Assembly: GCF_900130015.1 (NCBI RefSeq)
Contig: NZ_FQXS01000001.1
Location: 62,001-126,000 of the forward strand
Length of the DNA: 64,000 nt
DNA from: Desulfofustis glycolicus DSM 9705
Lineage (GTDB): Bacteria; Desulfobacterota; Desulfobulbia; Desulfobulbales; Desulfocapsaceae
Direction of reading: 5' to 3'
The notes under the pieces are model-generated. The model saw only the letters and a program-made list of their open reading frames with translations, did no database searches and was not told the origin of the DNA. Numbering within the stretch: position 1 is the stretch's first letter; every line of letters starts with the position of its first letter. Shown piece after piece: positions 1 through 8,569 of the stretch. Both the position numbers and the translations under genes were made by a program.

Positions 1-309
1 GCCTATGGTGCCTCGAAAGCAGCCGTCGCCTACCTGATCGAGACCTTGCGCATTACGCTGGCCGCCGAGGGTATCGCGGTCAGCCTGGTCTGCCCCGGCT
101 TCGTCAAGACGCCGCTGACCGACCGCAACGACTTTCCAATGCCGTTTATGGTCACCACCGAGCAGGCCAGCGCTGCAATCCGTGCCGGCATCGCCAAACG
201 CGAGGCCGAGATCCATTTCCCGAAACGTTTCACGCTACTGATGAAAGCGGCATCGCTGCTGCCGCGCGGACTCTGGCTGCGGCTGGCACAACGGATGAAA
301 AAATCATGA
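1..309 (+). CDS. Short-chain dehydrogenase/reductase, C-terminal part (5' end outside window)
   Basis: The reading frame is open from the first base and encodes the C-terminal half of an SDR. It begins with the catalytic YxxxK motif (Tyr-Gly-Ala-Ser-Lys), followed by the typical VCPGFVKTPLT stretch that contacts NAD(P) after the active site. The C-terminus is basic and ends in a short amphipathic segment, as in SDRs acting on lipid-like substrates. The stop codon overlaps the next start (ATGA), so it is the upstream member of a coupled operon with an FAD oxidoreductase, DUF1365 and a cyclopropane synthase. Substrate unknown; the N-terminal Rossmann motif is not in the window. Confidence 0.85.
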   Translation, partial: AYGASKAAVAYLIETLRITLAAEGIAVSLVCPGFVKTPLTDRNDFPMPFMVTTEQASAAIRAGIAKREAEIHFPKRFTLLMKAASLLPRGLWLRLAQRMKKS

Positions 310-1541
310 AATCGATCGCCGTCATCGGCACCGGCATCGCCGGCCTGACCAGCGCCTATTACCTGTCCCGGCAACATCGGGTAACCGTATTCGAGGCAAA
401 CGACTATATCGGCGGCCATACCCACACTGTCGATATCGACTATGACGGCGAACGGAGCGCCATCGATACCGGCTTTATCGTCTTTAACGATCGCACCTAT
501 CCGAACTTCATCCGGCTGCTCAATGAACTCGGCGTTGCCTACCAGCCGACCGAGATGAGTTTTTCGGTGCGCAACGACGCGATCGGCTTGGAATACAACG
601 GCCACAACCTGAGCAGCCTGTTCGCCCAACGTAAAAACCTGGTCAACCCGGCTTTTCTGCGGATGCTTGCCGACGTCGTCCGCTTCAACCGCAGCGTCCG
701 GACCGAGGCCTCGCACGAGCGACTGTACACCATCGGCGACTACCTGGACGAGCACCGTTTCGGCTCGCTCTTCGCCGACAATTATCTGCTGCCGATGATC
801 GCCGCCATCTGGTCGATGGGGCTCGATGATGCCCGGGCCTTTCCGTTGCATTTTTTCGCCCGGTTTTTCGAGAACCATGGGCTGCTCAACCTGGTGGACC
901 GACCGCAGTGGTATACCATTATCGGCGGCTCGCGCAGCTATATCGAGCCGCTAACCGCGCCGTTTGCAAACTCGATCCGGCTCAGCAGCCCGGTCGAGCG
1001 AATCGTCCGCAGCGCTGATTCGGTGCAGGTGACGAGCAGCGGGACAACTGAGACCTTTGACGAGGTAGTACTCGCCTGTCACGGCGACGAAGCCCTGGCC
1101 CTGATCGGCGATCCGAGCGGGCGGGAACGGGCGGTCCTGGAGAAGATCCGCTTTACCGACAACGAGGTGCTGCTGCACACCGACGAGAGCATCCTGCCGC
1201 GGCAGCGTCGGGCCTGGGCAAGCTGGAACTATCGACTCGACCCGGCCCGCAGCGGGCAGACGACGCTGACCTACAACATGAACATCCTGCAGCGCCTGAA
1301 CAAAAAGCATACCTATCTGGTGACGCTCAACGAGTCGATCGACGAAACCAAGGTGCTGGCCCGTTTCAACTATCACCACCCGGCCTACGATATGCGCCTT
1401 CTCGAGGCCCAGGAAGACTGGTCGAGCATATCCGGCAGCAACCGGCTCCATTTCTGCGGTGCATATTGGTTCAACGGCTTCCATGAAGACGGGGTGCACA
1501 GTGCGCTGCGGGTCTGCGCGTCGCTGGGGGTGCCGGTATGA
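306..1541 (+). CDS. FAD-dependent amine-oxidase-fold oxidoreductase (COG2907-like)
   Basis: A 411-residue flavoprotein. The N-terminus carries the FAD dinucleotide motif (GTGIAGLTSAYYL, residues about 8-20), then an acidic FAD-ribose contact (FEAND) and the GGHTHT segment typical of the phytoene-desaturase/amine-oxidase fold. The C-terminal FAD-closing motif is HFCGAYWFNGFHEDGVHSA. The start overlaps the SDR stop and the stop overlaps the DUF1365 start, both as ATGA. In many proteobacteria this family sits beside DUF1365 and cyclopropane-fatty-acid synthase genes and is thought to act on membrane fatty acids. Desaturation or oxidation of acyl chains is a family-context inference; the exact reaction is not readable here. 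Confidence 0.85.
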   Translation: MKSIAVIGTGIAGLTSAYYLSRQHRVTVFEANDYIGGHTHTVDIDYDGERSAIDTGFIVFNDRTYPNFIRLLNELGVAYQPTEMSFSVRNDAIGLEYNGHNLSSLFAQRKNLVNPAFLRMLADVVRFNRSVRTEASHERLYTIGDYLDEHRFGSLFADNYLLPMIAAIWSMGLDDARAFPLHFFARFFENHGLLNLVDRPQWYTIIGGSRSYIEPLTAPFANSIRLSSPVERIVRSADSVQVTSSGTTETFDEVVLACHGDEALALIGDPSGRERAVLEKIRFTDNEVLLHTDESILPRQRRAWASWNYRLDPARSGQTTLTYNMNILQRLNKKHTYLVTLNESIDETKVLARFNYHHPAYDMRLLEAQEDWSSISGSNRLHFCGAYWFNGFHEDGVHSALRVCASLGVPV

Positions 1542-2275
1542 ACCATGCACTCTACGTCGGCCGTGTCAGCCACCAGCGCTTTCTGCCCCGCGCCCATCGC
1601 TTCAGCTACCCGTTTTTCATGTGGCATCTCAACCTCGACCGGCTGGACCAATTGCCGCAACTGAAGCCGTGGTTTGCCGAGAAGGGATTCGCCCTGAGCC
1701 GCCTGCGCCGCAGCGACTATCTCGGCCCGGCCGACGAGCCGCTGGCGACCAGCGTCAAACGAAAGATGGCCGAGTTGACCGAACAGACGGTGGCCGGCGA
1801 GGTGACCGGGCTACTCAACCTGCGCACGCTCGGCCTTTATTTCAGCCCGGTCAATTTCTATTTCGGCCATGATCAAGACGGTCGCTGCAGCCACCTGCTC
1901 GCCGAGGTATCGAACACCCCGTGGAACGAGCGCCACTACTACGGCTTTCACCTGGCGCACGGCGAGCAGCAGCCGACCCATCCGAAGGCCTTCAAGGTCT
2001 CGCCCTTCAACCCGGTCGATCAACAGTATCGCTGGCAGATCGAGGCACCCGGCGAAACGGCCCGCATCGTCATCGAGGTCAGCGACTCGCGCGGTCGAGT
2101 CTTTTCCGCCCAGCTGAACCTGGAACGGAGACCGCTCGATCGGTCCATCCTGCGCCGGCAGCTGCTGCGCCGTCCGGTGATGACCGCCGCGGTAATCAGT
2201 GCCATCTATTGGCAGGCCTTGAAATTGTACATCAAAGGAGTCCCTTACATACCGTATCGCAAGGAGATGACATGA
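1538..2275 (+). CDS. DUF1365 family protein
   Basis: A 245-residue protein matching DUF1365 in its features: the N-terminal LYVGRVSHQRFLPRAHRF segment, the FSPVNFYF motif, the EVSNTPWNERHYY motif and the late HPKAFKVSPFNP motif. No signal peptide is apparent; the C-terminal 60 residues are moderately hydrophobic and basic. It is translationally coupled at both ends by ATGA overlaps. The family has no assigned reaction that I know of, but almost always accompanies an FAD oxidoreductase and a cyclopropane synthase, so a role in modification of membrane acyl chains is inferred. Confidence 0.88.
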   Translation: MNHALYVGRVSHQRFLPRAHRFSYPFFMWHLNLDRLDQLPQLKPWFAEKGFALSRLRRSDYLGPADEPLATSVKRKMAELTEQTVAGEVTGLLNLRTLGLYFSPVNFYFGHDQDGRCSHLLAEVSNTPWNERHYYGFHLAHGEQQPTHPKAFKVSPFNPVDQQYRWQIEAPGETARIVIEVSDSRGRVFSAQLNLERRPLDRSILRRQLLRRPVMTAAVISAIYWQALKLYIKGVPYIPYRKEMT

Positions 2276-3534
2276 CCACCATCGCTCCCTCTCGCTCGTT
2301 TACCGCCCCCCTGACGGTCCCGACCTTTCTGCAGAACCGGGCCAGAGCACTGCTGCACAGGGTCCTGAAAACGCTGCGCCACGGCCAGATCACGCTGGTC
2401 GACGACACCGGCCGCCACAGCTTCGGCAACGATCCATCTCTGCACTGCACGATCACCATCAAGGATCCCCGGGCCTACGTCAGCATCCTTACCGGAGGTA
2501 CGGTGGGCGCCGGTGAGTCGTATATCGACAGTTCCTGGGAAACCGACCGGCTCACCGACCTGGTGCGCATCATCGCCCGCAATCAGGCAGTGCTGCAGAA
2601 CATGGAACGGCAGTCTTCCACCCTGGTCAGGCTGCTGCGGCGGGTTGGCCACCTCTGGCGGCGCAACAACCGAAGCGGGGCAAAAAACAACATCATCGCC
2701 CACTACGATCTGGGCAACGAGCTCTACTCCTCCTTCCTTGACCAGACGATGATGTATTCGTCGGCCATTTACCCGGCCCCGGACAGCACGTTGGAGGAGG
2801 CTGCCCGCTATAAATTGGACCACATCTGCCGGCGACTCCAACTCGGCCCGCAGGACCACGTGCTGGAGATCGGCTCCGGCTGGGGCGGCTTCGCCATTCA
2901 CGCAGCCACTCACTACGGCTGCCGGGTTACCACCACCACCATCTCCGAGGCCCAGTACCGGGAGGCTTCCAAGCGCATCGAAGAGGCGGGCCTTGGCGAG
3001 CGGATCACCTTGCTGCGGCAGGATTATCGCGACCTGGAAGGCACCTACGATAAACTGGTCAGCATCGAAATGATCGAGGCGGTCGGTGATCGCTATCTGC
3101 CGGAATTTTTCAAAAAGTGCATGTCGCTGCTGCGACCGGACGGCGTCATGATAATACAGGCGATCACCATCAGGGACGAGAAGTACGAAGAGTATCTCGG
3201 CGATGTCGACTTCATCCAGAAACACATCTTCCCCGGTGGTTGTCTGGCCGCCAACAGCCGCCTGCTGGACGTGCTGAGCCGTTCCACCGACCTGGTGGTA
3301 CGCGGTATCGAGGATTTCGGGTTCGACTATGCCCGCACCCTGCAGGACTGGCGGGCTCGTTTTCTCGCGGCCTTCAGCGGCCTTAGGGAATACGGCTACG
3401 ACGAACGCTTCCGGCGACTCTGGGAATTCTATCTCTGCTATTGCGAAGGGGGCTTTCTCGAACGGACCATCAGTGTCGTACAACTGGTCGCCGACCGTCC
3501 CGGCAACCGGCTGCCGGCAAGGCGGGCGCCATGA
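2272..3534 (+). CDS. cfa: Cyclopropane-fatty-acyl-phospholipid synthase family methyltransferase
   Basis: A 420-residue SAM-dependent methyltransferase that adds a methylene (or methyl) group to unsaturated acyl chains of membrane phospholipids. The N-terminal lipid-binding region is followed by HYDLGNELYSSFLDQTMMYSSAIY, the SAM-binding loop VLEIGSGWGGFA, and the SIEMIEAVGDRYLPEFF and KHIFPGG motifs of the CFA family. I chose the ATG at 2272 because it overlaps the upstream stop (ATGA) after AAGGAG and gives the usual length; the reading frame is open further upstream only as a shadow of DUF1365. Because of the flavoprotein neighbour the product may be a modified methyl or furan lipid rather than a plain cyclopropane. 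Confidence 0.92.
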   Translation: MTTIAPSRSFTAPLTVPTFLQNRARALLHRVLKTLRHGQITLVDDTGRHSFGNDPSLHCTITIKDPRAYVSILTGGTVGAGESYIDSSWETDRLTDLVRIIARNQAVLQNMERQSSTLVRLLRRVGHLWRRNNRSGAKNNIIAHYDLGNELYSSFLDQTMMYSSAIYPAPDSTLEEAARYKLDHICRRLQLGPQDHVLEIGSGWGGFAIHAATHYGCRVTTTTISEAQYREASKRIEEAGLGERITLLRQDYRDLEGTYDKLVSIEMIEAVGDRYLPEFFKKCMSLLRPDGVMIIQAITIRDEKYEEYLGDVDFIQKHIFPGGCLAANSRLLDVLSRSTDLVVRGIEDFGFDYARTLQDWRARFLAAFSGLREYGYDERFRRLWEFYLCYCEGGFLERTISVVQLVADRPGNRLPARRAP

Positions 3535-4043
3535 ACTGGTTGGTCAACCTGGCTATCTACAACGTGGTCTGGCTGATCTGCGTGCTGGGCGGCAACTCGC
3601 TGGCCTGGCTCGGCCTGGTCCTGGTGGCCGGTCATTTCCTGATCAGTCCCAACCGGCGGAGGGATGCGCTGTTGGCGACGGCGGTACTGACCGTTGGCGT
3701 GATGACCGACGGCATCCTCCACACCATCGGTTTCTTCACCTTCATCCCGGACCAGTTTCCGATCCCGTTCTGGCTGGCCGTCATCTGGCTCGCCCTGGCC
3801 ACCCTCCCCAACCACAGCCTCAGCTGGATGAAGCGGCGTCCCGTGCTGTCGGCCCTGTTCGGCGCACTCGGCGGACCGCTCGCCTACTGGGGCGGCGCCC
3901 GCCTCGGCGCGGCGACCCTGAACTGGCCGCTGCTCGAATCACTGCTGCTGCTGGCCGTTGTCTGGGGCCTGCTCTGGCCACTGATCATGCTGCTCAGCAG
4001 TCTGAACGACAAAAAGAAAATTAGAGTTTTCCCCGCTGCCTAG
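3531..4043 (+). CDS. DUF2878 family inner-membrane protein
   Basis: A 170-residue polytopic membrane protein with about five to six hydrophobic segments. It has the acidic-aromatic motif DGILHTIGFF and the SWMKRRP loop seen in DUF2878 proteins. The start overlaps the cyclopropane synthase stop (ATGA), making it the last gene of the coupled operon. DUF2878 proteins recur in this lipid-modification neighbourhood; they have no established biochemical role. An earlier in-frame start exists at 3441, but it lies inside the upstream gene and would add an unlikely basic extension. Confidence 0.85.
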   Translation: MNWLVNLAIYNVVWLICVLGGNSLAWLGLVLVAGHFLISPNRRRDALLATAVLTVGVMTDGILHTIGFFTFIPDQFPIPFWLAVIWLALATLPNHSLSWMKRRPVLSALFGALGGPLAYWGGARLGAATLNWPLLESLLLLAVVWGLLWPLIMLLSSLNDKKKIRVFPAA

Positions 4044-4087
4044 AAACGGAGTCTGTCCCAAAACGGGAACATCCCTTTTTCTTTCGG
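4044..4087. other. Convergent intergenic spacer with imperfect palindromic element
   Basis: A 44-bp gap between two convergent operons. It contains short alternating TCCC and GGGA blocks (4058-4078) followed by a T-rich run, so it may form a weak bidirectional terminator. Its left edge (TAGAAACGG..TGTCCC) resembles the elements at 13802 and 24752, so it may be a decayed copy of the same dispersed palindrome. Confidence 0.3.
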
Positions 4088-5446
4088 TCAATTCGTTCGG
4101 GAGACGTAACGGCCATGACCGGCAGCTCCGGTAATCGCACCTCCCTCGGCAACACTCACCCCACGTACCATGGTCATGATCGGCCAGCCGCGGAAGGTTT
4201 TACCAAGATAGGGGGAATATGGGCATTTGGTCTGCAGATCCTGAAGATCCAGGGTTTTCACCAGACTCGGATCGACCACCACGAGATCGGCATCGGCGCC
4301 GGGGCTCAAATGGCCCTTGCGCGGATAAAGCCCATAGATCTTGGCCGGGTTCAAGCTGGTAACTTCGACCAACCGCTCCATCGACAATTGCCCTCTTGAT
4401 ACCCCGTCCAGGAGAACCGGGAGCAAGACCTCAAGGCCGGGCACACCGTTTGGCGCATCCCAGATGTTGGTCAATCCCGGAGTCTTTTCCTCGGGGGCAT
4501 ATGGGCAATGATCCGAGCCGATGGTTTGGACAGCGCCCCCGGCCAGCAATTCCCAGAGCCTCCGCAGGTTCGGCTCATCACGCATGACCGGTGAAAACTT
4601 CAGGTACGGGCCGTGCTCAACAATATCTTCATCTATAAAGGTAAAAAAATGGGGGCACGATTCGGCGAACACCGATACCCCCCTGCCTCGCGCCTCACCG
4701 ATCATTTCCAGCGAATCGGCACACGACACATGGGCTAAGATCACCCGGCATCCGGTCTGTTCAGCCAGGATAAGAGCCCGCCTGACGGCCTCGGTTTCAA
4801 CCCAGGATGGCCGTGAAGCGAGATAGGAAAGCGGATCGGTTCGTCCCTCGGCACGCAGCTGCTTTTCAAGCGTCTCGACAATCGCCTGATTCTCCGCATG
4901 AATGTAGGCCAAGCCGTCGTGTTTCTGCAATATCTGCATTATCCGGTACAATTGCCCGTCGTCTACCATCCCGTAACTTTTCGGGGAATAGCACATCATC
5001 ATTTTCAGGGCCGGGGCACCGGTTTCGGTCCACAACAACTCGATTTGGTCGAGATTGCCCGACGAGGCGCCGCCATGCAGTCCGTAATCGACATAGGAAC
5101 GTCCTTCATAGCCGGCAAGCGTTTCCCGGTACGTGGCAACATCAAAGACCGGCGGGTTATTGACCGGTTGCGAGATCGCCGTGGTAATGCCGCCGACCGC
5201 GCAGGCCCGGGTGCCGTGTTCCAGGTCCTCGCGCTCGGGAGAGCCGGGATCCTGGAAATGGACATGGGCGTCAATCGCCCCCGGGATAATGTACTTCCCG
5301 GAAACATCTATTACCTGCTGCGCGTCGACACCGGCCGCGCTATCGAGCAAGCAGGCGACCCGGCCATCCCTGATGCCAAGCGCACCGACAAACCGATCTT
5401 GAGCGGTTACGATCATGCCGCCGGTCAGTAACGTATCAACTTTCAT
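4088..5446 (-). CDS. Cyclic amidohydrolase of the dihydroorotase/allantoinase/hydantoinase family
   Basis: A 452-residue binuclear metal hydrolase for a cyclic amide or ureide. All expected ligands are visible: HVH at residues 61-63, the lysine to be carbamylated at 148 (PALKMMM), His183 (YIHAEN), His239 (LAHVS) and Asp312 (GSDHCPY). Length and the ALKMM segment fit allantoinase/dihydropyrimidinase-type enzymes better than the pyrimidine-biosynthetic dihydroorotase, and no other pyrimidine gene is near. It is the last gene of an eight-gene operon with two TRAP transporters and an arylmalonate-decarboxylase-like enzyme, which points to catabolism of an imported cyclic compound. It is preceded by AAGGAGG. 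The substrate is not determinable from sequence. Confidence 0.88.
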   Translation of the reverse strand: MKVDTLLTGGMIVTAQDRFVGALGIRDGRVACLLDSAAGVDAQQVIDVSGKYIIPGAIDAHVHFQDPGSPEREDLEHGTRACAVGGITTAISQPVNNPPVFDVATYRETLAGYEGRSYVDYGLHGGASSGNLDQIELLWTETGAPALKMMMCYSPKSYGMVDDGQLYRIMQILQKHDGLAYIHAENQAIVETLEKQLRAEGRTDPLSYLASRPSWVETEAVRRALILAEQTGCRVILAHVSCADSLEMIGEARGRGVSVFAESCPHFFTFIDEDIVEHGPYLKFSPVMRDEPNLRRLWELLAGGAVQTIGSDHCPYAPEEKTPGLTNIWDAPNGVPGLEVLLPVLLDGVSRGQLSMERLVEVTSLNPAKIYGLYPRKGHLSPGADADLVVVDPSLVKTLDLQDLQTKCPYSPYLGKTFRGWPIMTMVRGVSVAEGGAITGAAGHGRYVSRTN

Positions 5447-5491
5447 TGTGCACCTCCTTGCCCCAGCCCCTTGGTCGATCCGGCTGGCATG

Positions 5492-6790
5492 CTAGAAGCC
5501 AAGCATCCGATCAGGCAGCCAGAGCACCAGTTCGGGAACGTAGATCATCACGCCGACCATCAGGAGCATGGTCAGCAGAAACGGTAAAACGCCGATAATG
5601 ACGTCCTTGAGCGGACCGTTATCGGTCCTGATTCCCTGGACGACATAGAGATTCATGCCGATCGGCGGCGTGATCAGCGATGCCTCGCAGAGGATCATCA
5701 AAAACACGCCGAACCAGACCGGATCGTAGCCGACGGCGACAACAAGCGGTACCACCAGCGGAATAGTGGTCACCATCATGGCAATCGTTTCGATAAAGGT
5801 GCCGAGCACGATGTAGAAAACAACGATCAGCCACATGGTCAATTGCGGCGACAGGTTGAACTGAACAAACCACTGCGACAAGGCCTGCGGAATACCAAGC
5901 ATCGAAATAATGAAATTCATGTAGAAGGCACAGGCCATGATCAGCAGGATCATCGCCGTCGTCTTAATCGTCGAGGCAAACGACTCGTGCAGCATGGCGA
6001 TCGACAAGCGCCCCTGAACCAGCGCGATCACCACTACCGCCAGTACGCCGAGTGCAGCCGCCTCGGTCGGCGTCGCCCAACCGAGATAGATACTGCCCAT
6101 AACCGCGAAAATGATAATCAGCGAGGGTAGAAACGACCCGAGCGTCTTGATCTTGTAGACAAAAGATCGCGGCTCTTCCGGTTCCCCGGTCACCGATGGT
6201 CTGATGACCGCTATAATCATGATGGTGGTCATAAAGGCCAAGGCCAACATAATTCCGGGTACCAAACCGCCAATAAACAACCTGCCGATCGAGGCGTCGG
6301 CGATCGATCCGTAGATGATCATGTTAATGCTCGGTGGAATCAGGATACCGAGCGTTCCGCCAGCCGCCAGCGAACCGAGTACGATCCGGTCGTTATAACC
6401 TCTCGTTTTGAAAGTTGGAATGGCCACGGTGCCGATCGTCGCGGCCGTCGCCACGCTTGACCCGCTGGTCGCGGCAAGCAGAGCACTGGCCCCGATATTG
6501 GTGTGGAGCAGGCCGCCGGGCAGGCGGGCCAGCCACAACGACATCGACTGATACACTTTATCGGTAATACCGCTACGCAGCAAAAGTTCGCCGAGCAGCA
6601 CGAACAAGGGAATCGCCGTCATGACAAAGCTGTTCAGTACCGACCAGACCTGGTTGCCAAAATCCAACAGTACGGCACTACCGAGGGTCATCCAGGCGCC
6701 GCCGGCGCCGATAACGAACAATACCGAGGCGACATGAACGCCGATGGCAAGGAGCAGGAAAAGGATGCCGAAACCGACCAGAATCTGCAT
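5492..6790 (-). CDS. TRAP transporter large permease (DctM type), system 1
   Basis: A 432-residue inner-membrane protein with about 12-13 hydrophobic segments, forming the Na+-coupled translocation subunit of a TRAP transporter. Family motifs include the ATSGSSVATAATIGTVAIP segment, LAAGGTLGILIPPSINMIIYG and the C-terminal LITPPIGMNLYVVQG. It follows the small DctQ subunit by 3 bp and precedes the amidohydrolase by 45 bp, all on the minus strand. GAGG precedes the ATG. Together with the upstream DctP and DctQ genes it forms a complete transporter. Confidence 0.93.
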   Translation of the reverse strand: MQILVGFGILFLLLAIGVHVASVLFVIGAGGAWMTLGSAVLLDFGNQVWSVLNSFVMTAIPLFVLLGELLLRSGITDKVYQSMSLWLARLPGGLLHTNIGASALLAATSGSSVATAATIGTVAIPTFKTRGYNDRIVLGSLAAGGTLGILIPPSINMIIYGSIADASIGRLFIGGLVPGIMLALAFMTTIMIIAVIRPSVTGEPEEPRSFVYKIKTLGSFLPSLIIIFAVMGSIYLGWATPTEAAALGVLAVVVIALVQGRLSIAMLHESFASTIKTTAMILLIMACAFYMNFIISMLGIPQALSQWFVQFNLSPQLTMWLIVVFYIVLGTFIETIAMMVTTIPLVVPLVVAVGYDPVWFGVFLMILCEASLITPPIGMNLYVVQGIRTDNGPLKDVIIGVLPFLLTMLLMVGVMIYVPELVLWLPDRMLGF

Positions 6791-6793
6791 GAC

Positions 6794-7357
6794 TTACCTC
6801 ATATCTTTTTCGTTGACGTCACTCTGCTCGACGCCGTAGGTCTTGTTCAGCTCATCGCTCTGTCCTTTGGCGGCCAACGATACTGCATGGAAGAAACACA
6901 CCGCGACGTGAAGGAAAAACCAGAGCAACCCGAGAACATATAACCCTTGCGGGATCCATAAGGGGGTTTCGAGCGGGGTCGGAGCCACCGCCTTGAAGGA
7001 AAAACTCTCGAGCAGCATCGCCGAGCTGCGCCAGAGCATCATAAAGGCCAGCAACAGAAGAAGTGTGTAAGCCAGTACATTGGCGGCCGCCTGGATACCC
7101 GAAGGAAACGCCGAGAGCAGCGCGTTGAGTCTGATATGACTTCGATGAGAGAGCGTATAGGAAAAACCGGCGGCACAAACAATTGCCAGAACATAGCCGC
7201 CGATTTCATCGGAACCCTGAAGAGACAGGGCAAATAGTTTTCGACCGATCACGTCAATACCGACATAGAGCGACAGGCCAAGAAGTGCCCAGCCGCCGAG
7301 AATAGCCAGAGTTCTGCTATACCGATCGAAACGGCCAACTGTACTTTTCAGTGCCAT
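6794..7357 (-). CDS. TRAP transporter small permease (DctQ type), system 1
   Basis: A 187-residue membrane protein with four hydrophobic segments, the small subunit that joins DctM and helps dock the binding protein. The DctQ signature around GSDEIGGYVLAIVCAAGFSY is present. I place the start at the ATG at 7357 because GGAGG lies six bases upstream; an in-frame TTG two codons earlier would put the ribosome site too close. The C-terminal 30 residues are charged and cytoplasmic. Confidence 0.88.
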   Translation of the reverse strand: MALKSTVGRFDRYSRTLAILGGWALLGLSLYVGIDVIGRKLFALSLQGSDEIGGYVLAIVCAAGFSYTLSHRSHIRLNALLSAFPSGIQAAANVLAYTLLLLLAFMMLWRSSAMLLESFSFKAVAPTPLETPLWIPQGLYVLGLLWFFLHVAVCFFHAVSLAAKGQSDELNKTYGVEQSDVNEKDMR

Positions 7358-7444
7358 GATCAACCTCCATTAGCCGGCCGGGGGAAACCCCGGAATCCCC
7401 CGGCCGGAATGGCTCTGGAAGAAAAACTATGTTGATGAGCGACC

Positions 7445-8506
7445 CTACTTGCCAGAGATCGTCACCCCTGCCGCTGCACCAGCCGTCTCGTTCCAGATCG
7501 CGGCAGCCTTTTCATCCGTTTTCGTAGCGCTTTCCACCCACTCGGGCAGGACCGCCTGCTCGACAGCCTCTTTCATCCGCTGTCGATCTTCCTGACTGAC
7601 AGAGATCAGGGTCATGTTGCCCGGCTTTCCGTATTTACAGTCGCCGACGCCGGTGTTGCAGTTGATACCGTCCTGCGTTGCCTCGGCGCCGATCTGCCAC
7701 AATTTATCTTCCATGGCCTGAAATTCAGCGGTCAGCAGATCACGTGTCTGCTGGTCGAGTTTGTTCCAGAAATCCAGGTTGGCGACATGGACCTGAATCG
7801 AGAAACCAACCGGCATCGGGTAGAGATAGTTGGCAACCTCGTACCAGGAAGCGGTATTACCGGCCAGGGCACCGGTCACGGCACCGTCAATGACGCCGCG
7901 CTGCAGTGATGTGTAGACTTCGGGAAAAGCCATACTGACACCGGTTGCTCCGAAATGCTTGACGAATTCTGCCATTGGCCGGCTGAACACCCTGATCTTC
8001 TTGCCCTGGAAGTCATCCAGTCCGTTGATTTTTTCCTTGAACCAGAACACCTGATCACCGTACGGCCAGATTGCCAGCAGTTTGCCATTAAATTTCTTCT
8101 GCAATCTGCTGTCGAATTCCTCACGATAGGCATCGGCCACCTTGCGCGCCGTTTCGACATCGGGCGCTACACCGACCAGGTCAACTCCCTGGAAAAAAGC
8201 ATCTTCGCCGCTGATATAGCCAAGCTGCATTTCCATAATATCGAATACGCCGGCCTTGAGCTGCCGCAGGGCCTGAAATCCTTTCTGGCCCAGTTCGTCC
8301 ATTGTGCGGAACTGGACATCAAGCCGATCACTATGCTTGGTGGCCAATTCTTCGAAAAATGGTTGCTCAACCAGGGTGCTCTGGATCTGCTTGGTAAAGC
8401 CGCCCAGCGCGCGGATCGAAACCTTGTCGGCAGCCTGAACCGGAAGAGACAGCAGGAAAGCACACATCGGGACCATTACAACCTGCGCGAGTGTTTTTCT
8501 TTTCAT
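7445..8506 (-). CDS. TRAP transporter substrate-binding protein (DctP type), system 1
   Basis: A 353-residue periplasmic binding protein. The signal peptide is residues 1-23, ending in LPVQA-A. The DctP pattern follows, with GKKIRVFSRPMAEFVKHFGA and PFPEVYTSLQRGVIDGAV-like segments; the conserved arginine (KIRVFSR) normally binds a substrate carboxylate. The start at 8506 is preferred because AAGGAG lies nine bases upstream; earlier in-frame ATGs overlap that ribosome site. A CNTGVGDCKYG segment with two cysteines, possibly a disulfide, is unusual for the family. It is the third subunit of system 1 in the amidohydrolase operon. Confidence 0.9.
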   Translation of the reverse strand: MKRKTLAQVVMVPMCAFLLSLPVQAADKVSIRALGGFTKQIQSTLVEQPFFEELATKHSDRLDVQFRTMDELGQKGFQALRQLKAGVFDIMEMQLGYISGEDAFFQGVDLVGVAPDVETARKVADAYREEFDSRLQKKFNGKLLAIWPYGDQVFWFKEKINGLDDFQGKKIRVFSRPMAEFVKHFGATGVSMAFPEVYTSLQRGVIDGAVTGALAGNTASWYEVANYLYPMPVGFSIQVHVANLDFWNKLDQQTRDLLTAEFQAMEDKLWQIGAEATQDGINCNTGVGDCKYGKPGNMTLISVSQEDRQRMKEAVEQAVLPEWVESATKTDEKAAAIWNETAGAAAGVTISGK

Positions 8507-8569
8507 TGTGTTCATCTCCTTGTTTGTTCGTTGTATGAAAACCATTGGTTCACAAGTGACTCAAGGCAA

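Noticed and set aside
2245-3483. A 412-codon minus-strand frame over the cyclopropane synthase gene
   Set aside because: A shadow of a gene with conserved SAM-binding motifs; no ribosome site or recognisable domain.
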